DNA of 34,932 bases from Ectobacillus panaciterrae DSM 19096 (GTDB lineage Bacteria > Bacillota > Bacilli > Bacillales > Bacillaceae_G). Positions 16,442-25,982 of the stretch are shown here, piece after piece. Every line of letters starts with the position of its first letter. The stretch's first letter is position 1. The translations under genes were made by a program, and so were the position numbers. The notes under the pieces were generated by a model. The model saw only the letters and a list, made by a program, of their open reading frames with translations, was not told the DNA's origin and did not search any database. Location of the stretch: the NCBI RefSeq assembly GCF_000430785.1, contig NZ_AUMR01000057.1:1-34932 (forward strand), in the 5' to 3' direction.

Positions 16442-17761
16442 ATGAAAAATGGATATCGGTACTTTATCATTTTAATGATTATTATAATCACAGTTATTAA
16501 CTATGTTGACCGAGGTGCAATTGCATATGCGCAAGCCGAGATTATAAAGGAGTTCAATTTAAATCCCGTAAGTTGGGGAGCAATTCTCGGTTACTTTGGG
16601 TACGGTTATATCTTTGGTGCTTTATTTGGCGGAGCTTTAGCAGATAAAAAAGGACCTAAATTCATGTGGATGCTTGCTGTTTTCGCATGGTCTATCTTTG
16701 AGTTAGGAACAGTGTTTGCCGGTCATTTAGGCGCAACATTATTTGGTGGGTCAGCGTTGGCTGGATTCGCTGTCTTTCGGGTATTATTTGGATTAGCAGA
16801 GGGCCCGACATTTTCTACAATGAACCGAACAATGGCCAACTGGGTTTCTCCAAAGGAAAGGGGATTTGCAGTAGCCCTTGGATTAGTAGGAACGCCAGTG
16901 GGGGCGCTGGTGACTGCGCCTATTGTGGTTGGTTTACTATCGATTGCAAATTGGAAAGTGACATTCGTTATTCTTGGTGTGGCTGGTTTAATTTGGGCAA
17001 TAGTATGGTCTAAAATGTTTACAAACCTGCCGGAAGATCACCCAAAGGTATCAAAAGAGGAGCTTCAGGAAATTCGAAGCAAAGGCAATCTAATGGGAGA
17101 GGAAATCTCATTAGAAGAATCGGAACAAGCTAATGTTCCATGGTATAACTTTTTCAAAAATCCTACACTAGTTATGAATGCCATCGGGTATTTTGCATTT
17201 TTATATGTAAATATCCTATTGCTAACTTGGACTCCTAAATACTTACAAGATCAATTCGGTTTTACATTAGCTTCTCTTGGGTATCTAGGAATGATTCCTT
17301 GGATAGGAGCTATTTTTACGGGACTATTAGGCGGGAAAATTTCGGATATGTTACTTGAGAAAACTGGAAATTTACGCATTGCAAGATCTTGGTTTACGGT
17401 AGTTTCCTTATTCTGTACAGCAATCTGTTTTATGCTAATTCCTACGGTTCAAAGTGCAACAGCTGTTTTAATCCTTATGTGTGTAGGCAATGCATTTAAC
17501 TATCTGCCAAACTCCATTTATTGGACAGTTGTATTAGATACAGAACCAAGTAAAGCAGGAACATTTGGCGGGGTAACTCATTTTATTGCGAATCTCGCGA
17601 CTATTCTTGCCCCGACCCTTACAGGAAGTCTTGTGGCAAAATATGGATATAACGCAATGTTTATTGCAGCAGCCGTTGCAGTAACAATAGGTATGGTAGC
17701 TATGGTTTTTGTAAAACCAGGTAAACAAAGTAAACCATCTAAAAATGATATAGCAGTTTAA
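16442..17761 (+). CDS. MFS transporter, anion:cation symporter (ACS)-like
   Basis: 439 residues with 12 predicted membrane helices. The first helix ends INYVDRGAIAYA and the loop 2-3 motif is GGALADKKGPKFMW, typical of the ACS family, which imports organic anions with protons or sodium. KERGFAVALGLVGTPVGALV is helix 5. It follows hutUIG in the same direction, and its broken second copy also sits in a hut context. Uptake of urocanate, imidazolone propionate or histidine is therefore a reasonable inference, not shown. AAGAAAGGAGG lies about 12 nt before ATG 16442. The longer frame to 16265 is leader sequence. Confidence 0.8.
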   Translation: MKNGYRYFIILMIIIITVINYVDRGAIAYAQAEIIKEFNLNPVSWGAILGYFGYGYIFGALFGGALADKKGPKFMWMLAVFAWSIFELGTVFAGHLGATLFGGSALAGFAVFRVLFGLAEGPTFSTMNRTMANWVSPKERGFAVALGLVGTPVGALVTAPIVVGLLSIANWKVTFVILGVAGLIWAIVWSKMFTNLPEDHPKVSKEELQEIRSKGNLMGEEISLEESEQANVPWYNFFKNPTLVMNAIGYFAFLYVNILLLTWTPKYLQDQFGFTLASLGYLGMIPWIGAIFTGLLGGKISDMLLEKTGNLRIARSWFTVVSLFCTAICFMLIPTVQSATAVLILMCVGNAFNYLPNSIYWTVVLDTEPSKAGTFGGVTHFIANLATILAPTLTGSLVAKYGYNAMFIAAAVAVTIGMVAMVFVKPGKQSKPSKNDIAV

Positions 17762-17860
17762 CATAGGCTGTCTACAAGCTGTAAAGCAAATCGAAAATAT
17801 GAAAACGTTCTCTCAGAATTAGGAAACGTATAAAGGAAGTTACAAGGATAACAGCATAAA

Positions 17861-17893
17861 AAGAGCAATTGTTACGACAATTGCTCTTTTTCT
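17861..17893. terminator. Terminator ending the hutUIG-transporter unit
   Basis: Perfect 12-bp stem AAGAGCAATTGT / ACAATTGCTCTT with TACG tetraloop and a T-run on the plus strand. Confidence 0.85.
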
Positions 17894-18054
17894 ATAAGAA
17901 ATGATGCTTCAAAACAATCATAAGTTTTATGTGCCAGAGTTGAACTAAATTGTCAGTTCATTTTTATTTTTGTACAAGCCAAAATCGATTGATGATTGCA
18001 AGAAATGCAAAATATTTTCACATTAAACAACTTATAACATAAGAGGTGTAAATA

Positions 18055-19353
18055 ATGAAAGCGGCAGCCCCTGTTAATAGTGATTCCGTTCAAAAGCAAG
18101 GCAATAAGCAAAGTGAAACGTTAGATTTATTAAGTTCAACGCAGTCCATCATAAAAGAAGCAGTTCGAAAGTTAGGATATAATGATGAAATGTACGAGTT
18201 ATTAAAGGAACCGCTTAGAATCATCACGGTACGTATCCCGGTTCGAATGGATGACGGTTCCACTAAAATTTTTACCGGCTACCGTTCTCAACATAATGAC
18301 GCAGTCGGCCCCACGAAAGGGGGAGTGCGTTTCCATCCGGAAGTAAATGAAGAGGAAGTAAAAGCATTGTCAATGTGGATGAGTTTAAAATGCGGCATTG
18401 CAGATCTTCCTTACGGCGGGGGAAAAGGCGGTATTATTTGCGACCCGAGGGAAATGTCATTTGGAGAACTGGAGAGATTAAGCCGTGGATATGTTCGTGC
18501 CATCAGCCAAATTGTTGGCCCTACAAAAGATATTCCGGCACCTGATGTGTATACGAATTCTCAAATTATGGCGTGGATGATGGATGAGTACAGCCGCCTT
18601 CGGGAATTTGATTCTCCTGGATTTATTACGGGCAAACCGATTGTTTTAGGGGGCTCACAAGGTCGCGAAACGGCAACAGCGCGCGGCGTGACGATTTGTA
18701 TTGAAGAAGCAGTAAAGAAAAAAGGCATTGATTTACAAGGTGCACGCATCGTGATTCAAGGCTTTGGGAATGCAGGAAGCTTTTTGGCGAAATTCATGCA
18801 TGATGCAGGAGCGAAAGTGATTGGTATTTCGGATGCACTGGGTGCTCTTTATGATCCGGAAGGGCTTGATATTGATTATCTGCTTGAGCGACGCGATAGT
18901 TTTGGCACAGTAACGAATTTATTTACCAATGTCATTACGAATCAAGAATTACTCGAACAAGAATGTGACATTCTTGTTCCGGCTGCCATTTCAAACCAAA
19001 TTACGGCACAAAATGCCCATCATATTAAAGCGTCGATTGTGGTGGAGGCAGCAAATGGGCCAACAACCCTGGAAGCAACCAAAATTTTGGATGAAAGAGG
19101 AATCCTTCTTGTACCGGATATACTGGCAAGTGCAGGTGGTGTCACCGTTTCTTATTTTGAATGGGTTCAAAATAATCAAGGATATTATTGGTCAGAGGAA
19201 GAGGTTGCTCAAAAACTGCGAAAAGTAATGGTCGATTCCTTTGAAAATATTTATCAAACAGCACAGACTCATCAAGTTGATATGCGTTTAGCAGCATATA
19301 TGGTTGGCATAAGAAAAGCGGCTGAAGCTTCGCATTTCCGAGGCTGGGTATAA
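18055..19353 (+). CDS. gudB: Catabolic glutamate dehydrogenase (GudB/RocG type)
   Basis: Oxidises glutamate to 2-oxoglutarate and ammonia with NAD+. 432 residues, slightly longer at the N-terminus than the ~424-427 of B. subtilis GudB/RocG. Substrate and catalytic region: GPTKGGVRFHPEV and PYGGGKGGI with the conserved Lys near position 124. The dinucleotide fold begins VIQGFGNAGSF, and NGPTTLEATKIL and GGVTVSYFEWVQN are hallmarks. AAGAGGTG is 8 nt from the ATG. Lying next to the hut genes, it can drain the glutamate they produce. No internal duplication like that of cryptic B. subtilis gudB is seen. RocG is the other possible name. Confidence 0.93.
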   Translation: MKAAAPVNSDSVQKQGNKQSETLDLLSSTQSIIKEAVRKLGYNDEMYELLKEPLRIITVRIPVRMDDGSTKIFTGYRSQHNDAVGPTKGGVRFHPEVNEEEVKALSMWMSLKCGIADLPYGGGKGGIICDPREMSFGELERLSRGYVRAISQIVGPTKDIPAPDVYTNSQIMAWMMDEYSRLREFDSPGFITGKPIVLGGSQGRETATARGVTICIEEAVKKKGIDLQGARIVIQGFGNAGSFLAKFMHDAGAKVIGISDALGALYDPEGLDIDYLLERRDSFGTVTNLFTNVITNQELLEQECDILVPAAISNQITAQNAHHIKASIVVEAANGPTTLEATKILDERGILLVPDILASAGGVTVSYFEWVQNNQGYYWSEEEVAQKLRKVMVDSFENIYQTAQTHQVDMRLAAYMVGIRKAAEASHFRGWV

Positions 19354-19445
19354 ACTGTAGACTCCTTTATCAATCTATGGAAAAAAAGGGTTAAAAAATA
19401 ATCCTTTAATTAGAAGGTTAAATGTTTAATAAGATAGAATCGATT

Positions 19446-19630
19446 ATATAAACGCAACTAGAAAAACCGACATAAAAATGTTTCTTTTAGGGGGGAGAGA
19501 GCATCCGGCTAAGCGTAGAAGCGGTCAACCCCTTTTCGTGGCCCATGCAGGGAGCGAGCGAGCGCATTTTCCCTGTTATTCGATGTGGCAAACGATAGAT
19601 ATGTCGAAATAACAAAGTGGACTTATATAG
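19446..19630 (+). repeat. Dispersed structured repeat, copy D
   Basis: Nearly identical to copy E just downstream. Landmarks: CAACTAGAAAAACCGACAT, a run of six G, ATCCGGCTAAGCGTAGAAG, GCGGTCAACCCC, a hairpin CAGGGA...TCCCTG and CGATAGATATGTCG. The start differs from copies A-C (ACATAAAAATGT mini-stem instead of CGTCTTTTTATAG), so two subfamilies exist. Confidence 0.8.
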
Positions 19631-19655
19631 ATATTTAAGATGGATTTATATAATT

Positions 19656-19846
19656 TCTATATAAATGCAACTAGAAAAATCGACATAAAAATGTTTTTTT
19701 TAGGGGGGAGAGAGCATCCGACTAAGCGTAGAAGCGGTCAACCCCTTTTCGTGCCCATGCAGGGAGAGAGGGAGCGAGCGCATTTTCCCTGTTGTTCGAT
19801 GTGGCAAACGATAGATATGTCGGAATACAAAGTGGACTTATATAGA
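19656..19846 (+). repeat. Dispersed structured repeat, copy E
   Basis: Second copy of the D-type repeat in direct orientation, ending about 50 bp before the ykhA start. Differences from D are mostly point changes and small indels in the hairpin loop. Reading frames across it are not conserved. Confidence 0.8.
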
Positions 19847-19895
19847 ATGCTTAAAGTATAACGCCAAGAGGTCGTATGATTTAGGAGGGATAAGT

Positions 19896-20420
19896 ATGGA
19901 AGCAAAATATTGTAAAGATTCACGAGTTGTGCGAACAAGCCGCATATTTCCAAACGATGTAAACAATCACAATACATTATTTGGCGGTCGACTCATGAGT
20001 GATGTAGATCAAGTTGCATCCATTTCTGCAGCGCGTCATAGCCGAAGAGGATGTGTAACGGCGTCAACAGATTCAGTTGATTTTTTACATCCAGTTCGAC
20101 CAACAGATTCAGTTTGTTTTGAATCATATGTTACATGGACAGGCACTTCGTCAATGGAAGTGTTTGTAAAAATTATTGCCGAAGACTTAAAAAGCGGCGA
20201 ACGCAAAATTGCAGCGACTGCTCTCTTAACATTTGTCGCACTTGATGAACATAAACGTCCAGCACGTGTTCCAGAAGTCATTCCGGAAACAGAAGAAGAG
20301 CAAAAATTACATGAAACCGCACCAGAGCGAGCAAGAATACGTAAAGAAAGAAAACAAAAAAGCAAAGAGTTGGCTGCATTTTTAACAACCCATGATCCCT
20401 GGAATCGATATAGCTCCTAA
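19896..20420 (+). CDS. ykhA: Acyl-CoA thioesterase, YkhA-like
   Basis: 174-residue hotdog-fold thioesterase. The HNTLFGGRLMSDVDQVASISA block is the family active-site helix, followed by TASTDSVDFLHPV and the ALLTFVALDEHKRP strand. These enzymes hydrolyse fatty acyl-CoA to free acid and CoA. The C-terminal ~35 residues are Lys/Arg-rich and helical, as in YkhA. TTAGGAGGG is 6-7 nt before ATG. Monocistronic, with a strong terminator. Confidence 0.88.
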   Translation: MEAKYCKDSRVVRTSRIFPNDVNNHNTLFGGRLMSDVDQVASISAARHSRRGCVTASTDSVDFLHPVRPTDSVCFESYVTWTGTSSMEVFVKIIAEDLKSGERKIAATALLTFVALDEHKRPARVPEVIPETEEEQKLHETAPERARIRKERKQKSKELAAFLTTHDPWNRYSS

Positions 20421-20430
20421 TTAAAAAGAT

Positions 20431-20476
20431 AGACGTTCATTAAGTAACAAAACCACCTTAATGAACGTCTTTTTTT
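20431..20476 (+). terminator. Terminator of ykhA
   Basis: Perfect 14-bp stem AGACGTTCATTAAG / CTTAATGAACGTCT and a run of seven T. Confidence 0.9.
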
Positions 20477-20503
20477 CAATCATTCGCTTTCATGCGATTG
20501 TCT

Positions 20504-20555
20504 GTGAACTACCACGAACCTAAAGGTATCGTGGTTTTACGCCCACAAATATAAA
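20504..20555 (-). mobile_element. Solo 52-bp IS200/IS605-like hairpin element, copy 2
   Basis: Differs from 2519-2570 by essentially one base (TCGTGG versus TCGTAG, which restores the stem). Read on the minus strand: TTTAT at the left flank, ATTTGTGGGCG, the hairpin, then GGTAGTTCAC. The flanks of the two copies are unrelated, as expected for separate insertions. The rest of the gene-free stretch 20556-20684 shows nothing. Confidence 0.6.
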
Positions 20556-20684
20556 TGTTTAACTTTACAGCCGAGGATTTCATAGTGGAAGTGATCTATA
20601 ACACACTTATCTCACTACTACAATTGTTTTATTTCTTTTGTTGATAATAGAAGCTATTTTGATTCTGTTGCATTAAAACCGTAT

Positions 20685-21023
20685 TTATATCTTTTTAACA
20701 AATTCAGATTTTAATTTCATAGCTCCAAAACCATCAATTTTGCAATCAATATCATGGTCTCCATCAACCAAACGTATATTTTTTACTTTTGTACCTATTT
20801 TTACGACTAATGAACTTCCCTTTACTTTAAGGTCTTTGATTACTGTTACAGAATCACCATCGTTTAAGACATTTCCATTTGCATCTTTGATAATCTTATC
20901 TTCGCTATTTTCAGTTTCTAATTCTAAAGTCCACTCATGAGCACATTCTGGGCAAACAAAAAGACTTCCATCTTCATAAGTGTATTCTGAATTACATTTT
21001 GGGCAATTTGGCAAATTAGACAT
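20685..21023 (-). CDS. YjdM/PhnA-family zinc-ribbon protein
   Basis: 112 residues. The N-terminal zinc ribbon CPKC...CPEC lies at residues 7-30, then an acidic linker and an SH3-like PhnA domain with the signature [19 protein letters not shown] and [26 protein letters not shown]. Despite the historical name PhnA (alkylphosphonate), this family has no proven role in phosphonate breakdown in Bacillus. The start is ATG 21023 with TGGAGGAAA upstream; an extension to 21110 lacks a ribosome binding site. It stands alone. Confidence 0.85.
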   Translation of the reverse strand: MSNLPNCPKCNSEYTYEDGSLFVCPECAHEWTLELETENSEDKIIKDANGNVLNDGDSVTVIKDLKVKGSSLVVKIGTKVKNIRLVDGDHDIDCKIDGFGAMKLKSEFVKKI

Positions 21024-21493
21024 AATTTTATTTCCTCCATTTGTTATTGTTAATTCTAATATATAAGAATTATTTTCAATTTCCTTTTTACAACTTCGTA
21101 AGAATAGCAATTACGAACTTGAAATTTACAAAAAAATATCGAGAGTTCCTTCTATACTGCCATAGTCTTCCCATATTGACAACCCTTCCGCTAACCCCCA
21201 TTTACATTAACGTGTACATTTCTATTCATTGCTTCTTTGGCACCTGGACGAGTGGATGGTTTTAATCTTATGCTTCCTTACTTCTTTGGTATTATATATG
21301 TATGTATGGATTTAGTGATAATTGTGCTGCAGCAAAGAGGTTTGTTCAGAACAGAATACGAAGGAACAACCTTACGGGAACAATTGAGCTTACCTGCATC
21401 TGAATCGATGTATTCCCAAAAACATGTCCGTGTGTAAAGTTATTAGACTTTGAGATTGATTGAATTGCTATTTTTAAATATGGAAATTCTATT
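21024..21493. other. Gene-free stretch
   Basis: Several short open frames on the plus strand, none with a ribosome binding site or recognisable protein. No repeat or operator noticed. Confidence 0.3.
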
Positions 21494-21536
21494 AAGCCGG
21501 TTTCTCTTCTATAGTGTACAGAAGAGAAACCGGCTT
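21494..21536. terminator. Long perfect terminator hairpin
   Basis: 17-bp perfect stem AAGCCGGTTTCTCTTCT with its complement, 9-nt loop and TTTTG on the plus side. It lies 28 nt beyond the stop of the minus-strand gene at 21564 and can also act on that strand. Confidence 0.8.
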
Positions 21537-21563
21537 TTGATTATAAAAGTGTTGATTGTAAGT

Positions 21564-21986
21564 TTACCAAGACCAAAGTCCAGCAGATTTAGGTCTAGAT
21601 GCGGGTCTAGGTCTAGACATAGATCCAGGTACAGATCCAGGTCCAGGTCCAGGTCCAGGTCCAGATCCAGGTCCAGATCCAGGTCCAACAGATGTAGCAA
21701 CAGAAACAGCATTGATACTATTTACTGCGATACGGACAAGGCCAGGAAAACCATTAAAATTAGTCAGAATTACTGTACCATTTTGAAATCCTTCAAAAAT
21801 GCCGCTTGCAGGTGGTTGATCATTATATTGTAAAACAACACGAGTTCCTGGACTTAATCTTCTAAGGAATCCTGCAATGTTATTACCTCTAAAAGTTCTA
21901 CGGCTTCTAAAAGTTCTAAGACTTCTATGAGTTCTACGGCTTCTATGGGAAAAGCCACCATCAAAACATCCAAATCCCGAATTCAC
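21564..21986 (-). CDS. Low-complexity coat-like protein with Gly-Pro repeat
   Basis: 140 residues in three parts. Residues ~13-36 are Ser/Arg/His/Thr-rich (SHRSRRTHRSLRTFRSRRTF). Residues ~38-95 form a folded-looking beta-rich segment (GTRVVLQYNDQPPASGIFEG, then NGTVILTN). The C-terminus begins with a (GP)n/GSGPGS tract of about 25 residues. Basic low-complexity arms around a small beta domain are seen in spore coat and outer-layer proteins of Bacillus, which is the basis for the tentative call. The start is GTG 21986, with AAAGGGGTG 7 nt before it. The Gly-Pro tract comes from a CCAGGT hexanucleotide repeat and is probably length-variable. Confidence 0.6.
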   Translation of the reverse strand: MNSGFGCFDGGFSHRSRRTHRSLRTFRSRRTFRGNNIAGFLRRLSPGTRVVLQYNDQPPASGIFEGFQNGTVILTNFNGFPGLVRIAVNSINAVSVATSVGPGSGPGSGPGPGPGPGSVPGSMSRPRPASRPKSAGLWSW

Positions 21987-22128
21987 GATATTTCACCCCT
22001 TTAACTAACTTGTACATTCTATGTTTGTCTTATAGATAAGGTATAGGTGAAAACAACGAATAAAAAAAGAATTATATATGATTTTGAACTTTATATATGG
22101 AGTAATAACCGGGGAGCTGAAAGTAAGC

Positions 22129-22150
22129 GAGACAGCCCAAGGGCTGTCTC
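22129..22150. terminator. Perfect GC-rich hairpin without T-tract
   Basis: GAGACAGCCC / GGGCTGTCTC with an AA loop, in the gene-free interval 21987-22290 upstream of the coat-like gene. It lacks the T-run of an intrinsic terminator. Confidence 0.3.
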
Positions 22151-22296
22151 ACAGAAATCAGTTCTCTACTCTACACCCTGCCACTTATTTTCCTGCATAA
22201 AACGAATTGATTGTTAAAATATTCTTTCGCACATTATTTTCACTTATAAATGGATTTCCATGCGGTTGTTATGTTTCAGAATTACGACTATAAAAA

Positions 22297-22319
22297 AGAC
22301 CCGCGCACTGCACGGGTCT
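22297..22319 (-). terminator. Terminator of the P450 operon
   Basis: On the minus strand AGACCCG / CGGGTCT (extended by further pairs) is followed by TTTTTT, about 45 nt after the P450 stop. Confidence 0.8.
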
Positions 22320-22363
22320 AAAGCCATTTCGTTTCCACAACCTCTATATTAACTGTCTTTTCC

Positions 22364-25300
22364 TTAAATACCCGCCCAAACATCTTTCACATAGCTTTCA
22401 TTTAACTGAAGGTTTTCCAACCATTTTTCAGCCTCCTGTTTGTCAACTCCATGTAAAGCCTGATAACCTTTTTGCAACTCCTTTTCTACATCTGGAGCCA
22501 TTTTACTGCCATCTCCACATACGTAAAGCCGCCCTCCATGGTCAAGAATGCGGATTAATTCTGCTGCATTCTGAGCCATCAAATGTTGTACGTAAGTTTT
22601 AGGTACGCCTTCCATACGGGAAAATGCCATATGAAGAGTAACCACTCCGTCCCTTTCATATTGTTCCAGTTCTTCACGGTAGATATAATCTGCCTCATTC
22701 CTGCAACCAAAGTAAAGATGGGCTTCGCCAAGTGATTTTCCTTCCTGCTTCATCATAGCACGAGCCTGTAGGAAACCACGGAAAGGTGCTACTCCTGTTC
22801 CAGGGCCCACCATAATAATAGGTGTCTGTGGATCTTCAGGGAGTTGGAACTGAGATTCCGGTGTACGAACGAACATCATAATATCTTCTCCAGACTTGCG
22901 GTCCGCTAAGTAGTTCGAAGCAACCCCGCGATATTCGCCTCGACCACTCCAAGCAGGATCACGAACAACACCTACCGTAATGCTAGCACGTTGCGGACTC
23001 ACCCGAGGAGAACTTGATATAGAATAAAATCTAGGCTTTAATGGGCGCAAAAGCTCTAAAAACCGTTCAAAAGGCATTTCACAAGCTTCGTACTTTTCAA
23101 GAAGATCAAGCATTGAGATCCGCCTGTTCAAGATCTGTTCTTTGTAGGTACTCTCCTTTAACAAGGCTTCCAATTCACGCTTATGGGGAGGACAAACGGT
23201 AAAAGCCGCAAGCTCACGTATTTGTGCCCGTGTTGCAGCTTCCTGCACCTCTACACTGTAGCTAAGAAGGTCAAAAAGACTGACAGGACGATCTAAAGGC
23301 AGATGGGCTGCGCTACGTCCACTTGCTGTCAACGTCACTTGGTCGTTGCCATTTAATCCATATCGTTGTAAAATCCGGTTGACATTTTCTTTACTATTAC
23401 TTGGTAAAACTCCGAGGTGATCACCTTCCTGATACGTAACCCCCTCTGGTAAAGTTACCTCAATATGTCGTGTACTTCGTTCACTGCCAGCCAATTGAAG
23501 TTCATGGTTTTCACTAACAGGTGCGTGAACAGCCTCATATGATCGAGCGAGAGGAGATCCTCCAAGGCCCCTAACAAATTGAATGTTCAATGTACTTCGT
23601 TCTCTCTCCATATTTTCATTCAGGTGTAATCCAAAAGCATTCATCGCATCCGACCACATGCTGCTTTTCCATTGTTCAAGTTGTTCTTCAAAGTCACCAC
23701 TTACATCAGCTTCTCCGCGTTCAGAAAACCTTGTTGCTCCTTTAAGGCTGAGTTGCTCGTCAATGAATCTTGGAACATACTGATATGTGCTTGCCCAGTT
23801 GTGATCTCCACAGCCAAATACTGTATAATGAACACCATCTAGCTCACCTGGCTTTACTTGTTCTAGCCATTGCACGAATTGTCCCGCATTGCTAGGCGGT
23901 TTTCCGTTATAAGAGGAAGTGACAATTAATACAGCCCCCGCTTTCGGTAGATTGCCTATACGGTCGTTAAGTGTAGCTACTTCACTCCTCACACCATGTA
24001 AACCAGCAGTGTCCGCGAGTTCTCGTGCAATCCCTTCTGCTGTACCTGTATCAGAGCCGTAAAGTACGAGCAAGGGTCTATTATTTAATCCAATGATTGA
24101 AGCACGCTGAACTTGATTTTCCGTCTTACTATCACTACGAGCCTCTTCTTTAGGCGTTAGAATAGATGGATTGATATTGATGATTTGTTTATTTCGTGTT
24201 TGAATACGAATCTTAAAGTCACCAGGTTTTAGCGTTAATGTTTGTTTCACGTCTAACTCATAATTGGTATGATCAATTAATTCAAAATGTTGCAGAATCA
24301 TTCCTAAAACGAGAGTTGCTTCATGAAGAGCAAACTGCATTCCAATACACGCCCGTTGCCCATTTCCAAAGGGCTTGTAGGCATGGTTAGGCACTTTACT
24401 CGGATCTTCAAATCGCTCAGGACGGAAATCTTCCGCGTCAGCTCCCCATGCTTCTTTGTCTCGATGAAGCTGTGGAATAAGAACTGTGACTGATTCTCCC
24501 TGTTTGATTGAATATTTGCCTTCTAGCATGGTGTCTTCTTTTGCATAAAGGCTGAAAGCTGGAGCTGTCGGCCATAAACGTAACGATTCATTTAAGATCA
24601 TGCGAATATATTTAAGTTCCAGGACCTGTTTGTACGTTGGAGTTGAGTCTGTTAATACTTGATCAACCTCTTCATACGCCTTTCTCAATTTATCAGGGTT
24701 TTTCAATAAAAAATATAAAGCGAAGGATAATAAACCACTTGTTGTTTCGTGTCCAGCGATCAAGAATGTGATAATTTGATAACGAATATTTTCATCATCT
24801 AGTTTCTCTCCTGTTTCTGGGTCTCTTCCATTTAGCATAAGGGATAATAAATCCTTTTCATCTGGGTTCCCATTTTCTTTACGTTCTGAAATAATAGTGT
24901 CTACCAAAGAAAACATCGCTTGAATGTCGTGATGAAACTGGCGTTTTGTTCTCACCATGAGCTTGTCTTGAATATCTAGTCGTTGCATTTGATGCATGGC
25001 TTCATCGAGTGCACGAACCATACTATTAATAAAAGGATGAGGAGTTTCTCGGTAATAACTATTAAAACGATAGTTAAATCCACATAAGCCAATGGTGTCT
25101 AGGGTAAGGCGAGTCATGTCTTCCGGTACATCAATGCTCTCATTAGGATTAAGGCGCGCCCATTTTTGAACAAGTTGTCCAGCAATATCTACCATCATAG
25201 AGTGGTACCCTTTCATCGCTCGTTGACTAAAAGTAGGAAGGAGAAGATTATGAGCTTTTTTCCAGTTTGGCTCTTGTGTCCGACTTGTAAATAATCCATC

Positions 25301-25555
25301 TCCAGCAAAAGCCCGTACTTTTTCTAAAGCACCTTCAATACTTTTATCGAATCGTGCCCCATCACACACTTCCGCTACTAGTTTATGCCCAGAAACCACG
25401 ATGCGTTCAGAGCTAGGAGTTTTAAATCGAAAAATGGGACCATACTCATCCGCGAGTTTACAAAGTGATAGGGCGGGTTTATCTTTATTTATTAAAGGTA
25501 AATTACCAAGTGGACCAAATGTTTTAGGTTGCGGAATATTAATAGTTTCGTTCAT
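22364..25555 (-). CDS. Self-sufficient cytochrome P450 / NADPH-P450 reductase fusion (CYP102A)
   Basis: 1063 residues, close to P450-BM3 (1049). The heme domain (1-~470) has DGLFTS, the oxygen-binding [13 protein letters not shown], and [10 protein letters not shown] with the axial Cys near 403. The FMN domain (~492-640) starts [14 protein letters not shown]. The FAD/NADPH domain has [10 protein letters not shown] and [12 protein letters not shown]. It hydroxylates fatty acids near the omega end using one polypeptide. It is closer by eye to CYP102A2/A3 than A1: the BM3 carboxylate-binding Arg47/Tyr51 positions read Ser/Val. BM3 Trp90 and His92 correspond to Arg and Gln ([10 protein letters not shown]), which I did not expect; the heme-contacting Trp96 is kept. 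The start is ATG 25555: the upstream ATG 25564 abuts the GAGAGG site. It follows an ArsR-type gene by 54 nt. Confidence 0.95.
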   Translation of the reverse strand: MNETINIPQPKTFGPLGNLPLINKDKPALSLCKLADEYGPIFRFKTPSSERIVVSGHKLVAEVCDGARFDKSIEGALEKVRAFAGDGLFTSRTQEPNWKKAHNLLLPTFSQRAMKGYHSMMVDIAGQLVQKWARLNPNESIDVPEDMTRLTLDTIGLCGFNYRFNSYYRETPHPFINSMVRALDEAMHQMQRLDIQDKLMVRTKRQFHHDIQAMFSLVDTIISERKENGNPDEKDLLSLMLNGRDPETGEKLDDENIRYQIITFLIAGHETTSGLLSFALYFLLKNPDKLRKAYEEVDQVLTDSTPTYKQVLELKYIRMILNESLRLWPTAPAFSLYAKEDTMLEGKYSIKQGESVTVLIPQLHRDKEAWGADAEDFRPERFEDPSKVPNHAYKPFGNGQRACIGMQFALHEATLVLGMILQHFELIDHTNYELDVKQTLTLKPGDFKIRIQTRNKQIININPSILTPKEEARSDSKTENQVQRASIIGLNNRPLLVLYGSDTGTAEGIARELADTAGLHGVRSEVATLNDRIGNLPKAGAVLIVTSSYNGKPPSNAGQFVQWLEQVKPGELDGVHYTVFGCGDHNWASTYQYVPRFIDEQLSLKGATRFSERGEADVSGDFEEQLEQWKSSMWSDAMNAFGLHLNENMERERSTLNIQFVRGLGGSPLARSYEAVHAPVSENHELQLAGSERSTRHIEVTLPEGVTYQEGDHLGVLPSNSKENVNRILQRYGLNGNDQVTLTASGRSAAHLPLDRPVSLFDLLSYSVEVQEAATRAQIRELAAFTVCPPHKRELEALLKESTYKEQILNRRISMLDLLEKYEACEMPFERFLELLRPLKPRFYSISSSPRVSPQRASITVGVVRDPAWSGRGEYRGVASNYLADRKSGEDIMMFVRTPESQFQLPEDPQTPIIMVGPGTGVAPFRGFLQARAMMKQEGKSLGEAHLYFGCRNEADYIYREELEQYERDGVVTLHMAFSRMEGVPKTYVQHLMAQNAAELIRILDHGGRLYVCGDGSKMAPDVEKELQKGYQALHGVDKQEAEKWLENLQLNESYVKDVWAGI

Positions 25556-25609
25556 AAAAAACATCCTCTCTAAAATGTTAAAGATAAACTTTCCTTAAGG
25601 AAATATGCT

Positions 25610-25969
25610 TCATATTGAAGATTCATCCTGAAATTCGGTTATAAATGATTCAATATTATCGAAAAGTCTTTTAAGTTTAAAAAAATCGCTCTTTGTAATA
25701 TCTAAATAATAATAATTCATTGTACCTTCTCGATTAACTCCAATCAAATTCGCATCTTTCAACACTTTTAGGTGATGGGATACTGCTGGACGGGATAAAT
25801 GAGTCTTTTTTGTAATCTCGCCAACCCGAATACCTTGTTCGCAGTCACTTTCGCTTTCGATTAGTGCAATAATAATTGATTGACGGGTTTCATCCCCAAT
25901 CGCAGTTAATGCTTTTTGACATTCACTGAATTCTTTGGCCAACCTTTTTAAGCGTTCTTGTTTATCCAT
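25610..25969 (-). CDS. ArsR-family winged-helix regulator
   Basis: 119 residues: an N-terminal helix, then the ArsR winged helix with recognition region KKTHLSRPAVSHHLKVLKDANL and wing REGTMNYYYLD. The metal-binding ELCVCDL motif of ArsR/SmtB sensors is absent, so this is a non-metal member that may sense an organic ligand or redox state. It is the first gene of a two-gene unit with the CYP102A enzyme and likely represses it. In B. subtilis, the CYP102A3 gene is instead governed by the TetR-type FatR, so this pairing is different. GAGGGG precedes the ATG. Confidence 0.85.
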   Translation of the reverse strand: MDKQERLKRLAKEFSECQKALTAIGDETRQSIIIALIESESDCEQGIRVGEITKKTHLSRPAVSHHLKVLKDANLIGVNREGTMNYYYLDITKSDFFKLKRLFDNIESFITEFQDESSI

Positions 25970-25982
25970 GTTCAGCCCCTCA

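Noticed and set aside
19640-19861. 73-codon frame across repeat copy E
   Set aside because: The frame is not kept in copies A-D, and the conserved feature is the repeat itself.
21509-21712. Minus-strand frame of alternating Leu-Asp
   Set aside because: It is the shifted-frame reading of the CCAGGT hexanucleotide repeat; the Gly-Pro frame has the proper start and ribosome binding site.
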